This document shows, in pieces, positions 1 to 7,075 of a stretch of 20,778 nt of DNA. The position numbers and the translations under genes are program-made. This DNA is from a candidate division WWE3 bacterium CG_4_9_14_3_um_filter_43_9. GTDB taxonomy: Bacteria > Patescibacteriota > CPR3 > GCA-002780085. The notes under the pieces were generated by a model that worked only from the letters and a program-made list of their open reading frames with translations, made no database searches and had not been told where the DNA came from. The first letter of the stretch is position 1; each line of letters opens with the position of its first letter. The DNA lies in assembly GCA_002791435.1 (NCBI GenBank), contig PFXB01000085.1:8624-29401 (forward strand), given 5' to 3'.

Positions 1-20
1 TTCTAAAGAAGAGTTAAATT

Positions 21-842
21 ATGGAAGTAAATAATCAGCCAATTGGGGAAATCTTATCTTGGAGCGAAAACCTGGTGAAAAAGGCGGGTGATTTCATTGT
101 CGAATCAAGAAAAGAAATGAAAATTACACTCTACAAAGATGAAGCCGACATTGCAACTAATATAGACGAGAATGCCGAAGCAATCTATCTTCAGGCGATC
201 CAGGCTAAATTTCCCGATCACAATATTCTTTCCGAAGAAAAAGGGTTTCTGGACAAAAAATCCCGATACACCTGGGTAATTGATCCTTTGGATGGGACCA
301 AAGACTATATCCGCCATATACCCCTTTATGGGACATGTCTTCTTTTGGAAGACAACGGCAATTCAATTCTTTCGGTTTTCCGCCACCCTTCTTCAGACGA
401 AACATTTAGCGCGGCCAAGGGAATGGGGTTTTTCCTAAACGGAAAAGCGATGACGGTTAACAGTCAGGATCATTTGGGAAAAGCCATGATTTATTTTCAC
501 CCACCGAATTTAAAAACTTCCGACGAACTCTATCAAACTATCTGGGCCAAAATTCCGGTATTACTTAAAAAGGTATATCGCGCCAGAGGGTATCCTTTTG
601 AAAATCTCCTTTGTGGATGGATAGCGGCAGGAAGAATTGAGGCGCATGTTTACTTCGGCAGCATTGGTCCCAAATGGTGGGATGTGGCACCGGGCATTCT
701 CATGGTTGAGGAAGCCGGCGGCAAAGTAACCGATTTGCGTGGAAATCCTATATGTAACAGAAACCTTTCCGAGGGCGTTTTGGCAACCAACGGGACTCAA
801 ATTCATAAAGATATCTTAAAAATTCTACAACAAGGAGTCTAA
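21..842 (+). CDS. Inositol monophosphatase-family sugar/inositol phosphatase
   Basis: A 273-residue protein of the Mg2+-dependent inositol monophosphatase superfamily, which hydrolyses phosphomonoesters such as inositol-1-P, sugar phosphates or 3'-phosphoadenylate. Visible metal-site motifs are SEEKG (E72/E73), the motif A sequence VIDPLDGT (D88, D91) and the motif B sequence WWDVAPGILMVEEAGG (D221). No signal peptide or membrane segment is visible, so it is probably cytosolic. The length is normal for the family. The start at 21 is preceded only by a weak purine-rich stretch (AAGAAGAG). The next gene, a sugar-phosphate isomerase, begins three bases after the stop, and its ribosome site lies inside this gene, so the two are co-transcribed. 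That context suggests a sugar-phosphate substrate, but this is inference and the substrate cannot be read from the sequence. Confidence 0.9.
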   Translation: MEVNNQPIGEILSWSENLVKKAGDFIVESRKEMKITLYKDEADIATNIDENAEAIYLQAIQAKFPDHNILSEEKGFLDKKSRYTWVIDPLDGTKDYIRHIPLYGTCLLLEDNGNSILSVFRHPSSDETFSAAKGMGFFLNGKAMTVNSQDHLGKAMIYFHPPNLKTSDELYQTIWAKIPVLLKKVYRARGYPFENLLCGWIAAGRIEAHVYFGSIGPKWWDVAPGILMVEEAGGKVTDLRGNPICNRNLSEGVLATNGTQIHKDILKILQQGV

Positions 843-845
843 AAA

Positions 846-1928
846 ATGGACAAACTTGATAATTTAAAAGCAATCAAAAAACTAGATCAATCGAATATGC
901 TTTCGTCAGTCGAGGTTTTAGGAAAGCAGGTTGAGCAAATATGGGAAGAGATGGAGTATTTTAGAATTCCGGATGATTACAAAGAAGTTGAAAACGTCCT
1001 GGTAGACGGTATGGGTGGTTCTGGAATGGGAGCACTTATTATCCAAAGTCTCTATTTTGATAAGCTCCAAGTTCCATTTCAGGTGATGCACGATTATCAT
1101 CTTCCTCAGCATATAGGTAACCACAGCTTAGTTATTCTTTCCTCCTATTCAGGAACCACAGAAGAAGTATTACAGGCCGGAGAGGAGTCTTTAACAAGAG
1201 GAGCAAAAATTGTCGGCATCGGAACCGGTTCCAAATTAGAGAAATTTTGCACCGAAAGGCACCTTCCTTTCTTGAAAATCAACCCCCTCCATAATCCGTG
1301 TAATCAACCAAGAATGGGGTTAGGCTATTCAATTTTCGGACAATTTGGGATTTTGGATAAAGTAGAATTGATAAAAGTTGGTGGCGGTGAAGTAGGGAAA
1401 ATAGTCTATCTTTTAGAAGAAGGAAATAAACGTTTGGGAGTTGATATCGAGAGAGCCGACAATCCCGCCAAAAAGATGGCGCACATGTTATATGGGAAGT
1501 TGGTGGTGTACACAGCCTCAGAATTTCTTTCTGGCACGGCATACGCGGTACGTAATCAGATGAATGAGAATGCCAAACAATTCGGTTTTATTTACGATAT
1601 TCCTGAGTTAAATCACCACTTGATGGAAGGATTAAAGAATCCTAAGACAAACCCCGAAAATATAAAGTGGGTATTTCTTAACTCTGAATTTTATGATGAA
1701 AGAAACCGGATGAGAATTGAAATCACCAAGGAGATATTAAAGCAGAATGGGATTGCATATACAGAGTTTAAACCGCAATCTGAAGCTAAAATTTTTCAAG
1801 TCTTTGAAACATTGGGGTTTTTTTCGTATGTCAATTTTTATCTGGCCATGCTCAATGATTTAGACCCATCGCCCATCCCGTACGTTGATTTTTTTAAAAA
1901 AGAACTTGAGAGAAGAAGAAAGACTTGA
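846..1928 (+). CDS. Bifunctional phosphoglucose/phosphomannose isomerase (SIS domains)
   Basis: A 360-residue SIS-domain isomerase of the bifunctional PGI/PMI family, which is typical of archaea and some bacteria. The family interconverts glucose-6-P or mannose-6-P with fructose-6-P in the cytosol. Diagnostic features are GMGGSGMG (55-62), the phosphate-binding SSYSGTTEE (99-107), PRMGLGYSIF (about 155-164) and the catalytic segment NQMNENAKQF through ELNHHLMEG (237-262), with E241 and H257 as the likely acid/base residues. Length matches the family (about 300-360). A strong ribosome site AAGGAG (832-837) lies in the end of the upstream phosphatase gene, so translation is probably coupled. 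It would supply the last isomerisation of the gluconeogenic route encoded elsewhere in the window. The stop codon abuts a twin-hairpin element. Confidence 0.93.
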   Translation: MDKLDNLKAIKKLDQSNMLSSVEVLGKQVEQIWEEMEYFRIPDDYKEVENVLVDGMGGSGMGALIIQSLYFDKLQVPFQVMHDYHLPQHIGNHSLVILSSYSGTTEEVLQAGEESLTRGAKIVGIGTGSKLEKFCTERHLPFLKINPLHNPCNQPRMGLGYSIFGQFGILDKVELIKVGGGEVGKIVYLLEEGNKRLGVDIERADNPAKKMAHMLYGKLVVYTASEFLSGTAYAVRNQMNENAKQFGFIYDIPELNHHLMEGLKNPKTNPENIKWVFLNSEFYDERNRMRIEITKEILKQNGIAYTEFKPQSEAKIFQVFETLGFFSYVNFYLAMLNDLDPSPIPYVDFFKKELERRRKT

Positions 1929-2032
1929 TATACTCAACTTCAATTAAATTGCAAGTATAAAATGTTGAGTATTCCCCAAATTACCACCCATTTCTTAAAA
2001 TTTTTTGCAGCATGAAGTAATTTGGGTATATC
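1927..2032. repeat. Twin-hairpin element, copy A
   Basis: Two adjacent perfect stem-loops. The first pairs ATACTCAAC (1930-1938) with GTTGAGTAT (1964-1972). The second pairs CCCAAATTAC (1975-1984) with GTAATTTGGG (2017-2026). The outer ends GATATA (1927-1932) and TATATC (2027-2032) are also complementary. Both loops contain a TTGCA core. A second copy in inverted orientation lies at 5355-5448, with the central GTTGAGTATTCCCCAAAT shared exactly. It begins in the stop codon of the isomerase gene and could also end that transcript, but no T-run follows. Confidence 0.8.
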
Positions 2033-2053
2033 CTTAATAAATTAAAAAGTAAA

Positions 2054-2107
2054 AAGCTTGCCCTGAGTCCCTCGACTCCGCTCGGGATAAACTCCGTTGA
2101 AGGGTCA
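2054..2107. repeat. Intergenic inverted-repeat sequence
   Basis: The segment starting GCTTGCCCTGAG carries TTGCCCT and AGGGTCAA at its ends, and an inner TCCC/GGGA pair around CTCGACTCCGCTC. I recall similar short intergenic repeats in CPR genomes, but this is recognition from memory and not a database match. No coding potential is seen. With the hairpins at 2126-2140 and 2173-2189 it fills the gap before ppsA, where I found no convincing -35/-10 pair. Confidence 0.45.
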
Positions 2108-2125
2108 AAATTAAAGTAGTTCTTT

Positions 2126-2140
2126 CCGCCGAGTCGGCGG
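2126..2140. repeat. GC-rich perfect hairpin
   Basis: CCGCCGA (2126-2132) and TCGGCGG (2134-2140) pair perfectly around a single G. It stands out as GC-rich in an AT-rich gap and resembles the hairpin at 2173-2189, 33 bases away. Confidence 0.6.
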
Positions 2141-2172
2141 ATCGGACAATAAAATTATTATTCTTCAACTAA

Positions 2173-2189
2173 CCCGCCGATTCGGCGGG
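2173..2189. repeat. GC-rich perfect hairpin
   Basis: CCCGCCGA (2173-2180) and TCGGCGGG (2182-2189) pair perfectly around one T. It shares the CCGCCGA arm with the hairpin at 2126-2140, so the two look like members of one small repeat family. It lies 45 bases before the ppsA start. Confidence 0.6.
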
Positions 2190-2234
2190 GCATGGAGAAG
2201 TACAACTTAAAAAACATATTAAGGAGATCTGCCC

Positions 2235-4565
2235 ATGATGACAGGGAGAAAATTTATTGCTTGGTTTGCCGAAATCGGCAAAGACGATGTAAATGTGGCC
2301 GGGGGGAAAGGAGCCAACCTGGGAGAGATGACACAGATCGGAATTCCGGTTCCTCCGGGGTTTATTATCACCGCACCAGGCTATTTTTATTTTCTTGAGA
2401 AAAACAATTTAAGAAAAGAAATTTCTGATAAACTTAAGAATTTGGACGTTGACGACACCAAAAATCTGCAAAGAGTAGCTTTGGAGATTAAAGAAAAAAT
2501 AACCTCCGCTCAAATGCCTCCGGAATTATCCAAGATCATCAGAGAAGAATATCATCACGTTGTTTCGCAAGATAAGAATCCTTTGGTAGCAGTTCGCTCA
2601 TCTGCCACCGCTGAGGATTTGCCTGACGCTTCCTTTGCAGGACAACAGCGGACATATTTAAACGTGAAAGGAGAGAAAGGACTTTTGGTAGCCGTTTTAG
2701 GTTGTTACGCCTCACTTTTTGAATCGCGTGCCATTTTTTACCGTCAATCAAAGGGATTCGATCATTTTAAAGTCGGAATTGCCGTTCCAATCCAAAAGAT
2801 GGTTCAATCCGAAGCTTCGGGGATCATCTTTACGGTTGACCCGATCTCTTCGGATCCTAGCAAAATTATCATCGAGGCAGTTTATGGTTTAGGTGAAACT
2901 GTAGTTTCGGGAGCCGTTACTCCGGATCAATACGTGGTTGATAAAAAGACTTTCACGATCTTGGAGAAACACATTGTTAAGCAAACCTGGCAACTGATGC
3001 GTAAGACGAAATATAGGGAAGGCGAAGACCCGAATTTAAAAGTTAAGATCTCCCCGGCCTATCAAGAAAAACAAAAAATTGCTGACGAACACATTATTGA
3101 ATTGGCCAGAATAGCGTTTAGACTTGAGAATCATTATCGTCATCCTCAAGACATTGAGTGGGCTTTAGAGAATGATCATATTTTTTTGGTACAGACCCGT
3201 CCGGTTACCACCCTGAATATTGTTACTGCGGAAGGCAAGTTAGAATTTGCAACTTCAACGGAAGGCAAAGAAGCCGAAATCCCACTTCTAGTAGGATTGG
3301 GAGCGTCTCCGGGGATTGGAATCGGTAAAGTTAAGATTATCAAAAGTCCAAGCGAAATAAATAAGATTCTCAAGGGAGATATTTTAGTTACCGAGATGAC
3401 AACTCCTGATTTTGTACCGGCCATGAAACGCGCAGTGGCGATTGTAACCGACAAAGGGGGTCGTACTTGTCATGCGGCGATCGTATCGCGAGAGCTAGGT
3501 ATTCCTTGCGTAGTCGGAACCGAAAAAGCCACCCAAATCTTAAAAAATGGCGAAACGTTGACCGTCGATGGAACGCAAGGGAAAGTTTTTCAAGGAGAAA
3601 TTAAAATTGAAAAGACATCACCCCAGGTCCAAGTTGTCCCTAAAAGTACTGATCGTCAGAACTCCTCTAAAATTCATACAGCCACTAAAGTTTACGTTAA
3701 TTTAGCTGAACCGGAACTAGCCCAACAAATTGCTCAACGCGATGTAGATGGGGTGGGTCTTTTGAGAGCTGAGTTTATGATTGCAGAAATTGGTGAACAC
3801 CCCAAAGCCTTAATAAAAAAGCACAAAGAAGAACTTTTTATAGAAAAATTATCAGAAGGGATTTTAACGATTGCCAAAGCTTTTAACCCCAGACCGGTAA
3901 TTTATAGAGCTACCGATTTTAAAACTAACGAATATAAAAATTTGAAAGGCGGAGCTGAGTTTGAGCCCGAAGAACCGAATCCAATGCTGGGTTATCGCGG
4001 GTGTTTACGTTATATCACGGATTCCGACGTCTTTAGGCTTGAACTTTCAGCAATCAAGAAAGTACGCCATTATCATAAAAATTTGTGGTTGATGATTCCA
4101 TTCGTCAGAACTCCGCAGGAGCTTTCTGAGGCTAAGAAAATAATGGCGTCGGAGGGATTAAATCGTAGCAGCACCTTCAAACTTTTTATGATGGTGGAAA
4201 TCCCTTCCAATATCATTTTGTTGGATAAATTTATCGGCGTTGGTATTGATGGTATCTCAATCGGATCGAATGATTTAACACAACTCATTCTGGGTGTTGA
4301 TCGTGATAATCCGCAAATCGCAGCCGCGTTTGATGAACGTAACGAGGCGGTTTTATGGGCCATGGAAAAAGCAATCACCACCTCTACCCAACATAGCATT
4401 GCAGCTTCGATTTGCGGGCAAGCTCCTTCGGATTATCCCGAGATTACTTCAAAATTAATTGAGTGGGGAATTACTAGCGTTTCAGTTAATCCGGATATGA
4501 TTGAAAAAACCCGCGAAATAGTCTCCGAGGCAGAAATGAGATTGGTTAGAATGAGAGAGATTTGA
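2235..4565 (+). CDS. ppsA: Phosphoenolpyruvate synthase
   Basis: A 776-residue phosphoenolpyruvate synthase (pyruvate, water dikinase). It makes PEP, AMP and phosphate from pyruvate and ATP, the entry step of gluconeogenesis. Three domains are visible. The N-terminal ATP-grasp domain has GGKGANLGEM (about 23-32) and the nucleotide-site VRSSATAEDLPDASFAGQ (about 120-137). The swivelling domain has the phospho-accepting histidine H413 in GGRTCHAAIVSRELGIP. The C-terminal TIM barrel has GVGLLRAEFM (about 506-515), SIGSNDLTQ and the catalytic cysteine C727 in ICGQAPSDYPE. Length fits PpsA and is shorter than pyruvate phosphate dikinase. A ribosome site AAGGAG (2221-2226) sits eight bases before ATG 2235; the next codon is also ATG. 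Its end is convergent with the response-regulator gene, five bases away. Confidence 0.96.
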   Translation: MMTGRKFIAWFAEIGKDDVNVAGGKGANLGEMTQIGIPVPPGFIITAPGYFYFLEKNNLRKEISDKLKNLDVDDTKNLQRVALEIKEKITSAQMPPELSKIIREEYHHVVSQDKNPLVAVRSSATAEDLPDASFAGQQRTYLNVKGEKGLLVAVLGCYASLFESRAIFYRQSKGFDHFKVGIAVPIQKMVQSEASGIIFTVDPISSDPSKIIIEAVYGLGETVVSGAVTPDQYVVDKKTFTILEKHIVKQTWQLMRKTKYREGEDPNLKVKISPAYQEKQKIADEHIIELARIAFRLENHYRHPQDIEWALENDHIFLVQTRPVTTLNIVTAEGKLEFATSTEGKEAEIPLLVGLGASPGIGIGKVKIIKSPSEINKILKGDILVTEMTTPDFVPAMKRAVAIVTDKGGRTCHAAIVSRELGIPCVVGTEKATQILKNGETLTVDGTQGKVFQGEIKIEKTSPQVQVVPKSTDRQNSSKIHTATKVYVNLAEPELAQQIAQRDVDGVGLLRAEFMIAEIGEHPKALIKKHKEELFIEKLSEGILTIAKAFNPRPVIYRATDFKTNEYKNLKGGAEFEPEEPNPMLGYRGCLRYITDSDVFRLELSAIKKVRHYHKNLWLMIPFVRTPQELSEAKKIMASEGLNRSSTFKLFMMVEIPSNIILLDKFIGVGIDGISIGSNDLTQLILGVDRDNPQIAAAFDERNEAVLWAMEKAITTSTQHSIAASICGQAPSDYPEITSKLIEWGITSVSVNPDMIEKTREIVSEAEMRLVRMREI

Positions 4566-4570
4566 AGCTT

Positions 4571-4939
4571 TCAATCATTATTTAAAAATTCTTTGACCTG
4601 ATGTACAACATCACTGGGGGTGATCGAAGATTTTATCAGATATCCGGACGCTCCCAACTCAAAAGCCTGTTTGATAATTGATTCTTGGCCTAAATTGGTA
4701 AGCAAGATAACCGGGATATTTTTCACGCTTTCATTCGATTTGATATCTTTCAAAATTTCTAACCCCCCTTTTTTTGGCAGAAGGATATCCAGAAGAATAA
4801 GATTAACCGATTTGTCTAATTCTTGTAGTGCTTTTTCGCCATTCTCAGCGGTTAGAATTTCATAACCAGCATTTTCGAGCTGTCTTTTATATAAATCAAG
4901 AATAAATTGATCATCTTCTACGATAAGTATTTTTTTCAT
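4571..4939 (-). CDS. Single-domain response regulator (CheY-like receiver)
   Basis: A stand-alone receiver domain of 122 residues. Acidic-pocket residues D9 and D10 (VEDD), the phosphoacceptor D51 (LLDILLPKKGG), the switch residue T81 (LLTN) and K103 (LIKSS) are all present, so it should be phosphorylatable. There is no output domain, so it must act through a partner protein. No histidine kinase is in the window. I chose ATG at 4939 because the conserved receiver fold begins at MKKILIVEDD. An in-frame ATG at 4969 would add ten residues and lies five bases downstream of a TATAGT box, which would suit a leaderless start. Neither start has a clear SD site. It is convergent with ppsA; a role in regulating carbon metabolism is possible but not shown. 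Confidence 0.88.
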   Translation of the reverse strand: MKKILIVEDDQFILDLYKRQLENAGYEILTAENGEKALQELDKSVNLILLDILLPKKGGLEILKDIKSNESVKNIPVILLTNLGQESIIKQAFELGASGYLIKSSITPSDVVHQVKEFLNND

Positions 4940-4974
4940 GGTAGATATTCTTTTCTTTATATCCTTCATTATAT

Positions 4975-5004
4975 ACTATACACACTTTCCAATTACAAGT
5001 CCAA
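4975..5004 (-). promoter_or_regulatory. Predicted promoter of the response-regulator gene
   Basis: Reading the minus strand, TTGGAC (5004-4999) is followed after 18 bases by TATAGT (4980-4975). A second reading is TTGTAA (4998-4993), 19 bases and TATAAT (4973-4968). The first would start RNA at about the ATG at 4969; the second would give a short leader before ATG 4939. Confidence 0.45.
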
Positions 5005-5266
5005 AATATTCTTTTCGGGTGGCGAAAAAAGAGTTAAGGCTTTCATGGTGTTTGTTTTTTCGGTGGATTTTGCAAGAAAATCGGTCTGTGCCATAAGCAG
5101 AGGTAGAAAATCTTTATAAATTTTTTGAAGAAATGGGTTGTATAGAGATTCTATAGTTGACCTTGGCAGTTTTCAATGTTAGGATTATTTTAGAGTAAAA
5201 AAACCTGTAGTTTTAAGGTTGATGGAGGATTTTTTTAAAAGTAAATATTTTCATAGCAAACATAGA
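4982..5266. other. Gap without a convincing gene
   Basis: This is the first part of the long gap between the response-regulator and enolase genes. It holds the regulator promoter, a short TTTTCG/CGAAAA hairpin (5012-5017 with 5023-5028), an AACCT/AGGTT hairpin (5202-5206 with 5216-5220) and a possible rightward promoter at 5157-5185. I see no protein with recognisable motifs and no tRNA-like fold. A small RNA cannot be excluded. Confidence 0.4.
5157..5185 (+). promoter_or_regulatory. Possible rightward promoter far upstream of enolase
   Basis: TTGACC (5157-5162), a 17-base spacer and TAGGAT (5180-5185) form a reasonable sigma-70-type promoter. RNA from it would run about 280 bases through three hairpins before the enolase start, or could be a separate small RNA. 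Confidence 0.25.
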
Positions 5267-5269
5267 TTC

Positions 5270-5287
5270 CCACGGCTAAAGTCGTGG
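5270..5287. repeat. IS200/IS605-like subterminal hairpin, probable element remnant
   Basis: CCACGGC (5270-5276), loop TAAA, GTCGTGG (5281-5287): a seven-pair stem with one G-T wobble. The form CCACGGC-TAAA-GTCGTGG resembles the right-end hairpins of IS200/IS605-family elements carrying tnpB, as I remember them. No transposase or tnpB reading frame is left nearby, so at most a solo end or decayed fragment remains. Confidence 0.4.
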
Positions 5288-5354
5288 TACTATCTATTTC
5301 ACCTCGCGAAGATTAAAAACTTCATCCGTAAACCAGTCACCTTCGCTTGCTAAA

Positions 5355-5448
5355 TATACCCAAATAACTCCAATTTGCAACTCAAGATGTTGTTATTTGG
5401 GGAATACTCAACTACATTTTTTGCAAACCCGAGTTTGTTGAGTATATA
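5355..5448. repeat. Twin-hairpin element, copy B (inverted relative to copy A)
   Basis: CCCAAATAAC (5359-5368) pairs with GTTATTTGGG (5392-5401), and ATACTCAAC (5404-5412) pairs with GTTGAGTAT (5437-5445). The outer ATATA/TATAT ends also match. Read on the minus strand it has the same order as copy A at 1927-2032. In the second stem one base pair differs from copy A on both arms (T-A against A-T), so pairing is kept. The loops again contain TTGCAA. The right end overlaps the enolase promoter. Confidence 0.8.
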
Positions 5449-5450
5449 AA
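5421..5450 (+). promoter_or_regulatory. Predicted enolase promoter and ribosome-site region
   Basis: TTGCAA (5421-5426) lies in the loop of the twin-hairpin element, and TATATA/TATAAA (5443-5450) lies 16-18 bases further on at its outer edge. RNA would begin near 5456, just before the GAGAGG ribosome site (5457-5462) of enolase. If correct, the element carries the promoter, and the hairpin would compete with its opening. Confidence 0.4.
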
Positions 5451-5470
5451 CATACAGAGAGGATTCAAAG

Positions 5471-6799
5471 ATGTATATTCGAGAAATCAAAGCTCGTGAA
5501 ATTCTAGATTCGTGCGGAAACCCAACCGTGGAGACGAAAACTACTTTATCGGATGAAACAGAAGGGATCGCCTCAGTTCCTTCTGGTGCCTCAACCGGAG
5601 TTTACGAAGCCTTGGAATTAAGAGATAAAGATTATGCGCGTTTTGGAGGAAAAGGTGTTTTGAGGGCAGTTGAAAATGTGAATATAGGGATTTTCCCGCA
5701 TTTCTATAAAAAAGACCCCACCGATCAAATAGAAATCGATAAACTTCTCAATGCCATTGACGGAACCAGTAATAAAAGTCATTTAGGAGCCAATGCGATT
5801 TTATCGGTTTCATTAAGTATAGCGAAAGCAGTGGCAAAGGCTAAGAAAATTCAGCTTTATGATTACTTAAATCAAGTTTACCAACAGGTTAACCGTGTTA
5901 TGTTTAAAAAGGAAGCCGAAGAAGGTCTTGAGCCTCCAGCAACAAAGAAGATCGCCCTACCTATTCCAATTTTTAATTTGATCAATGGCGGACTGCATGC
6001 CGACAACGATTTAACCATTCAAGAATTTTTAGCTATCCCGCATGGTATCGAAACTTTCCCAGAACAGTTGCGTGCCGGAGTTGAAGCCTGGTATAGTCTG
6101 AAAAAGATTTTGGAGGAATATGGATATACTACTGCATTAGGCGATGAGGGTGGCTTTGCGCCATTTTTAAGTGAGGTAAATTTTGCTCCCAATGTTGGTC
6201 CAGATGAAAGGGTTTTAGAATTGATTATCGAGGCATTTAAACGCTGTGGTCATCAATTTAAAACACACTATGTGCTTGGTGTCGATGCGGCGGCTAGTAC
6301 ATTTTTTAATGAAAATAAGCAATATGTTATTCCCGAAGAAAAACGTCAATTGACAACCGGCGAAATGGTGAAATATTTGACTGATTTAATCCAGAAATAT
6401 TCTCTGGCCATGGTTGAGGATGGCTTGGCCGATGATGATTGGGTAGGATGGAGGCAACTAACTGAGAAGTTTGGTCAGAAACTAATGATAGTCGGTGACG
6501 ATCTTTTTACCACTAACATTGCTAGATTGAAAAAAGGAGTGGAAGAAAACGTAGCCAATGCCATTATCATAAAACCAATTCAGATAGGAACTTTGGTTGA
6601 ATCCTTGCAAACAATTATTTACGCGCAACAAAACGGATACAAGGTTGTTGTTTCACACCGTTCAGGTGAAACCAACGATTCGTTTATAGCCGATTTGGCA
6701 GTGGGCGTTGGCGCTGAATTTATTAAAGCCGGATCTCCGCATGGCGAAAGAGTAGCCAAATACAATCGTCTTTTAGAAATTGCGACCTTGATGAAATGA
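5471..6799 (+). CDS. eno: Enolase (phosphopyruvate hydratase)
   Basis: A 442-residue enolase interconverting 2-phosphoglycerate and PEP. Catalytic and metal residues are visible: SGASTG loop (38-43), H176 in GGLHADND, E185 (IQEF), the proton donor E226 in GDEGGFAP, metal ligands D272, E316 and D343, the base K368 in IIIKP, R397/S398 in SHRSGET and K419. The protein is slightly longer than the usual 410-430 because of a small insertion at about 134-160. Two near-invariant residues differ: the N-terminal DSRGNPT motif reads DSCGNPT (C15), and the Asn after the catalytic Lys-Pro/Phe is Ile (I370). Catalytic residues themselves are intact. ATG 5471 has a GAGAGG ribosome site about eight bases upstream. 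It lies directly downstream of the twin-hairpin element. Confidence 0.95.
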   Translation: MYIREIKAREILDSCGNPTVETKTTLSDETEGIASVPSGASTGVYEALELRDKDYARFGGKGVLRAVENVNIGIFPHFYKKDPTDQIEIDKLLNAIDGTSNKSHLGANAILSVSLSIAKAVAKAKKIQLYDYLNQVYQQVNRVMFKKEAEEGLEPPATKKIALPIPIFNLINGGLHADNDLTIQEFLAIPHGIETFPEQLRAGVEAWYSLKKILEEYGYTTALGDEGGFAPFLSEVNFAPNVGPDERVLELIIEAFKRCGHQFKTHYVLGVDAAASTFFNENKQYVIPEEKRQLTTGEMVKYLTDLIQKYSLAMVEDGLADDDWVGWRQLTEKFGQKLMIVGDDLFTTNIARLKKGVEENVANAIIIKPIQIGTLVESLQTIIYAQQNGYKVVVSHRSGETNDSFIADLAVGVGAEFIKAGSPHGERVAKYNRLLEIATLMK

Positions 6800-6815
6800 G
6801 TCTCTACGGACTTGA

Positions 6816-7049
6816 CAATGCGTGGTATTTTCTATTTTCGAAGCGCGGAAAACCATGGTGCAAGCCGTAGTTGAAGCGCAAGAAAATGAACTCTCCAAAT
6901 CTACCCCCGCCTGATAAGCGAGGCAGGGATTCGGCGGGGAGGACACCACAGGCTTAATCGTAGTAGTTTTTTCGCACTTAGCAGGCGACATTAGCTTTAA
7001 ATTGCTTTCGAGTAATTTCGTTATATCCACGGGTATTAAAAGCCAATAG
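6816..7049 (+). pseudogene. Possible decayed reading frame split by a GC-rich repeat
   Basis: The gap between enolase and gpmI (6800-7075) holds no intact gene. One forward frame reads openly from 6816 to 6911, is stopped by TGA TAA (6912-6917) inside a GC-rich hairpin repeat, and reopens in the same frame until TAG 7047-7049. The two parts give FEARKTMVQAVVEAQ and DTTGLIVVVFSHLAGD, which look protein-like in composition. The simplest reading is a short gene broken by the repeat, but I cannot assign a family and chance is possible. A weak TTGACA (6812-6817) precedes it. Confidence 0.25.
6905..6939. repeat. GC-rich hairpin repeat
   Basis: CCCCGCC (6905-6911) pairs with GGCGGGG (6933-6939), with a nested GCCT/AGGC pair inside. 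It resembles the hairpins at 2126-2189 and 20739-20759 in its CCCGCC/GGCGGG arms. Confidence 0.55.
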
Positions 7050-7064
7050 TTTTTACGATCGAAA

Positions 7065-7070
7065 TATAAG
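7065..7070 (+). promoter_or_regulatory. Candidate -10 box of gpmI, leaderless spacing
   Basis: TATAAG at 7065-7070 is followed by five bases and the ATG of gpmI at 7076, with no SD site in front. RNA from it would begin at or next to the start codon. No good -35 hexamer is visible. Confidence 0.3.
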
Positions 7071-7075
7071 ATTTC

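Noticed and set aside
2235..4565. Pyruvate phosphate dikinase instead of PEP synthase
   Set aside because: At 776 residues it is about 100 short of typical PPDK, and the domain layout and motifs fit PpsA.
5222..5353. 43-codon ORF (MEDFFKSKYF...) across the IS-like hairpin
   Set aside because: There is only a weak AAGG in front, no family resemblance, and part of it is just the hairpin translated. I judged it chance.
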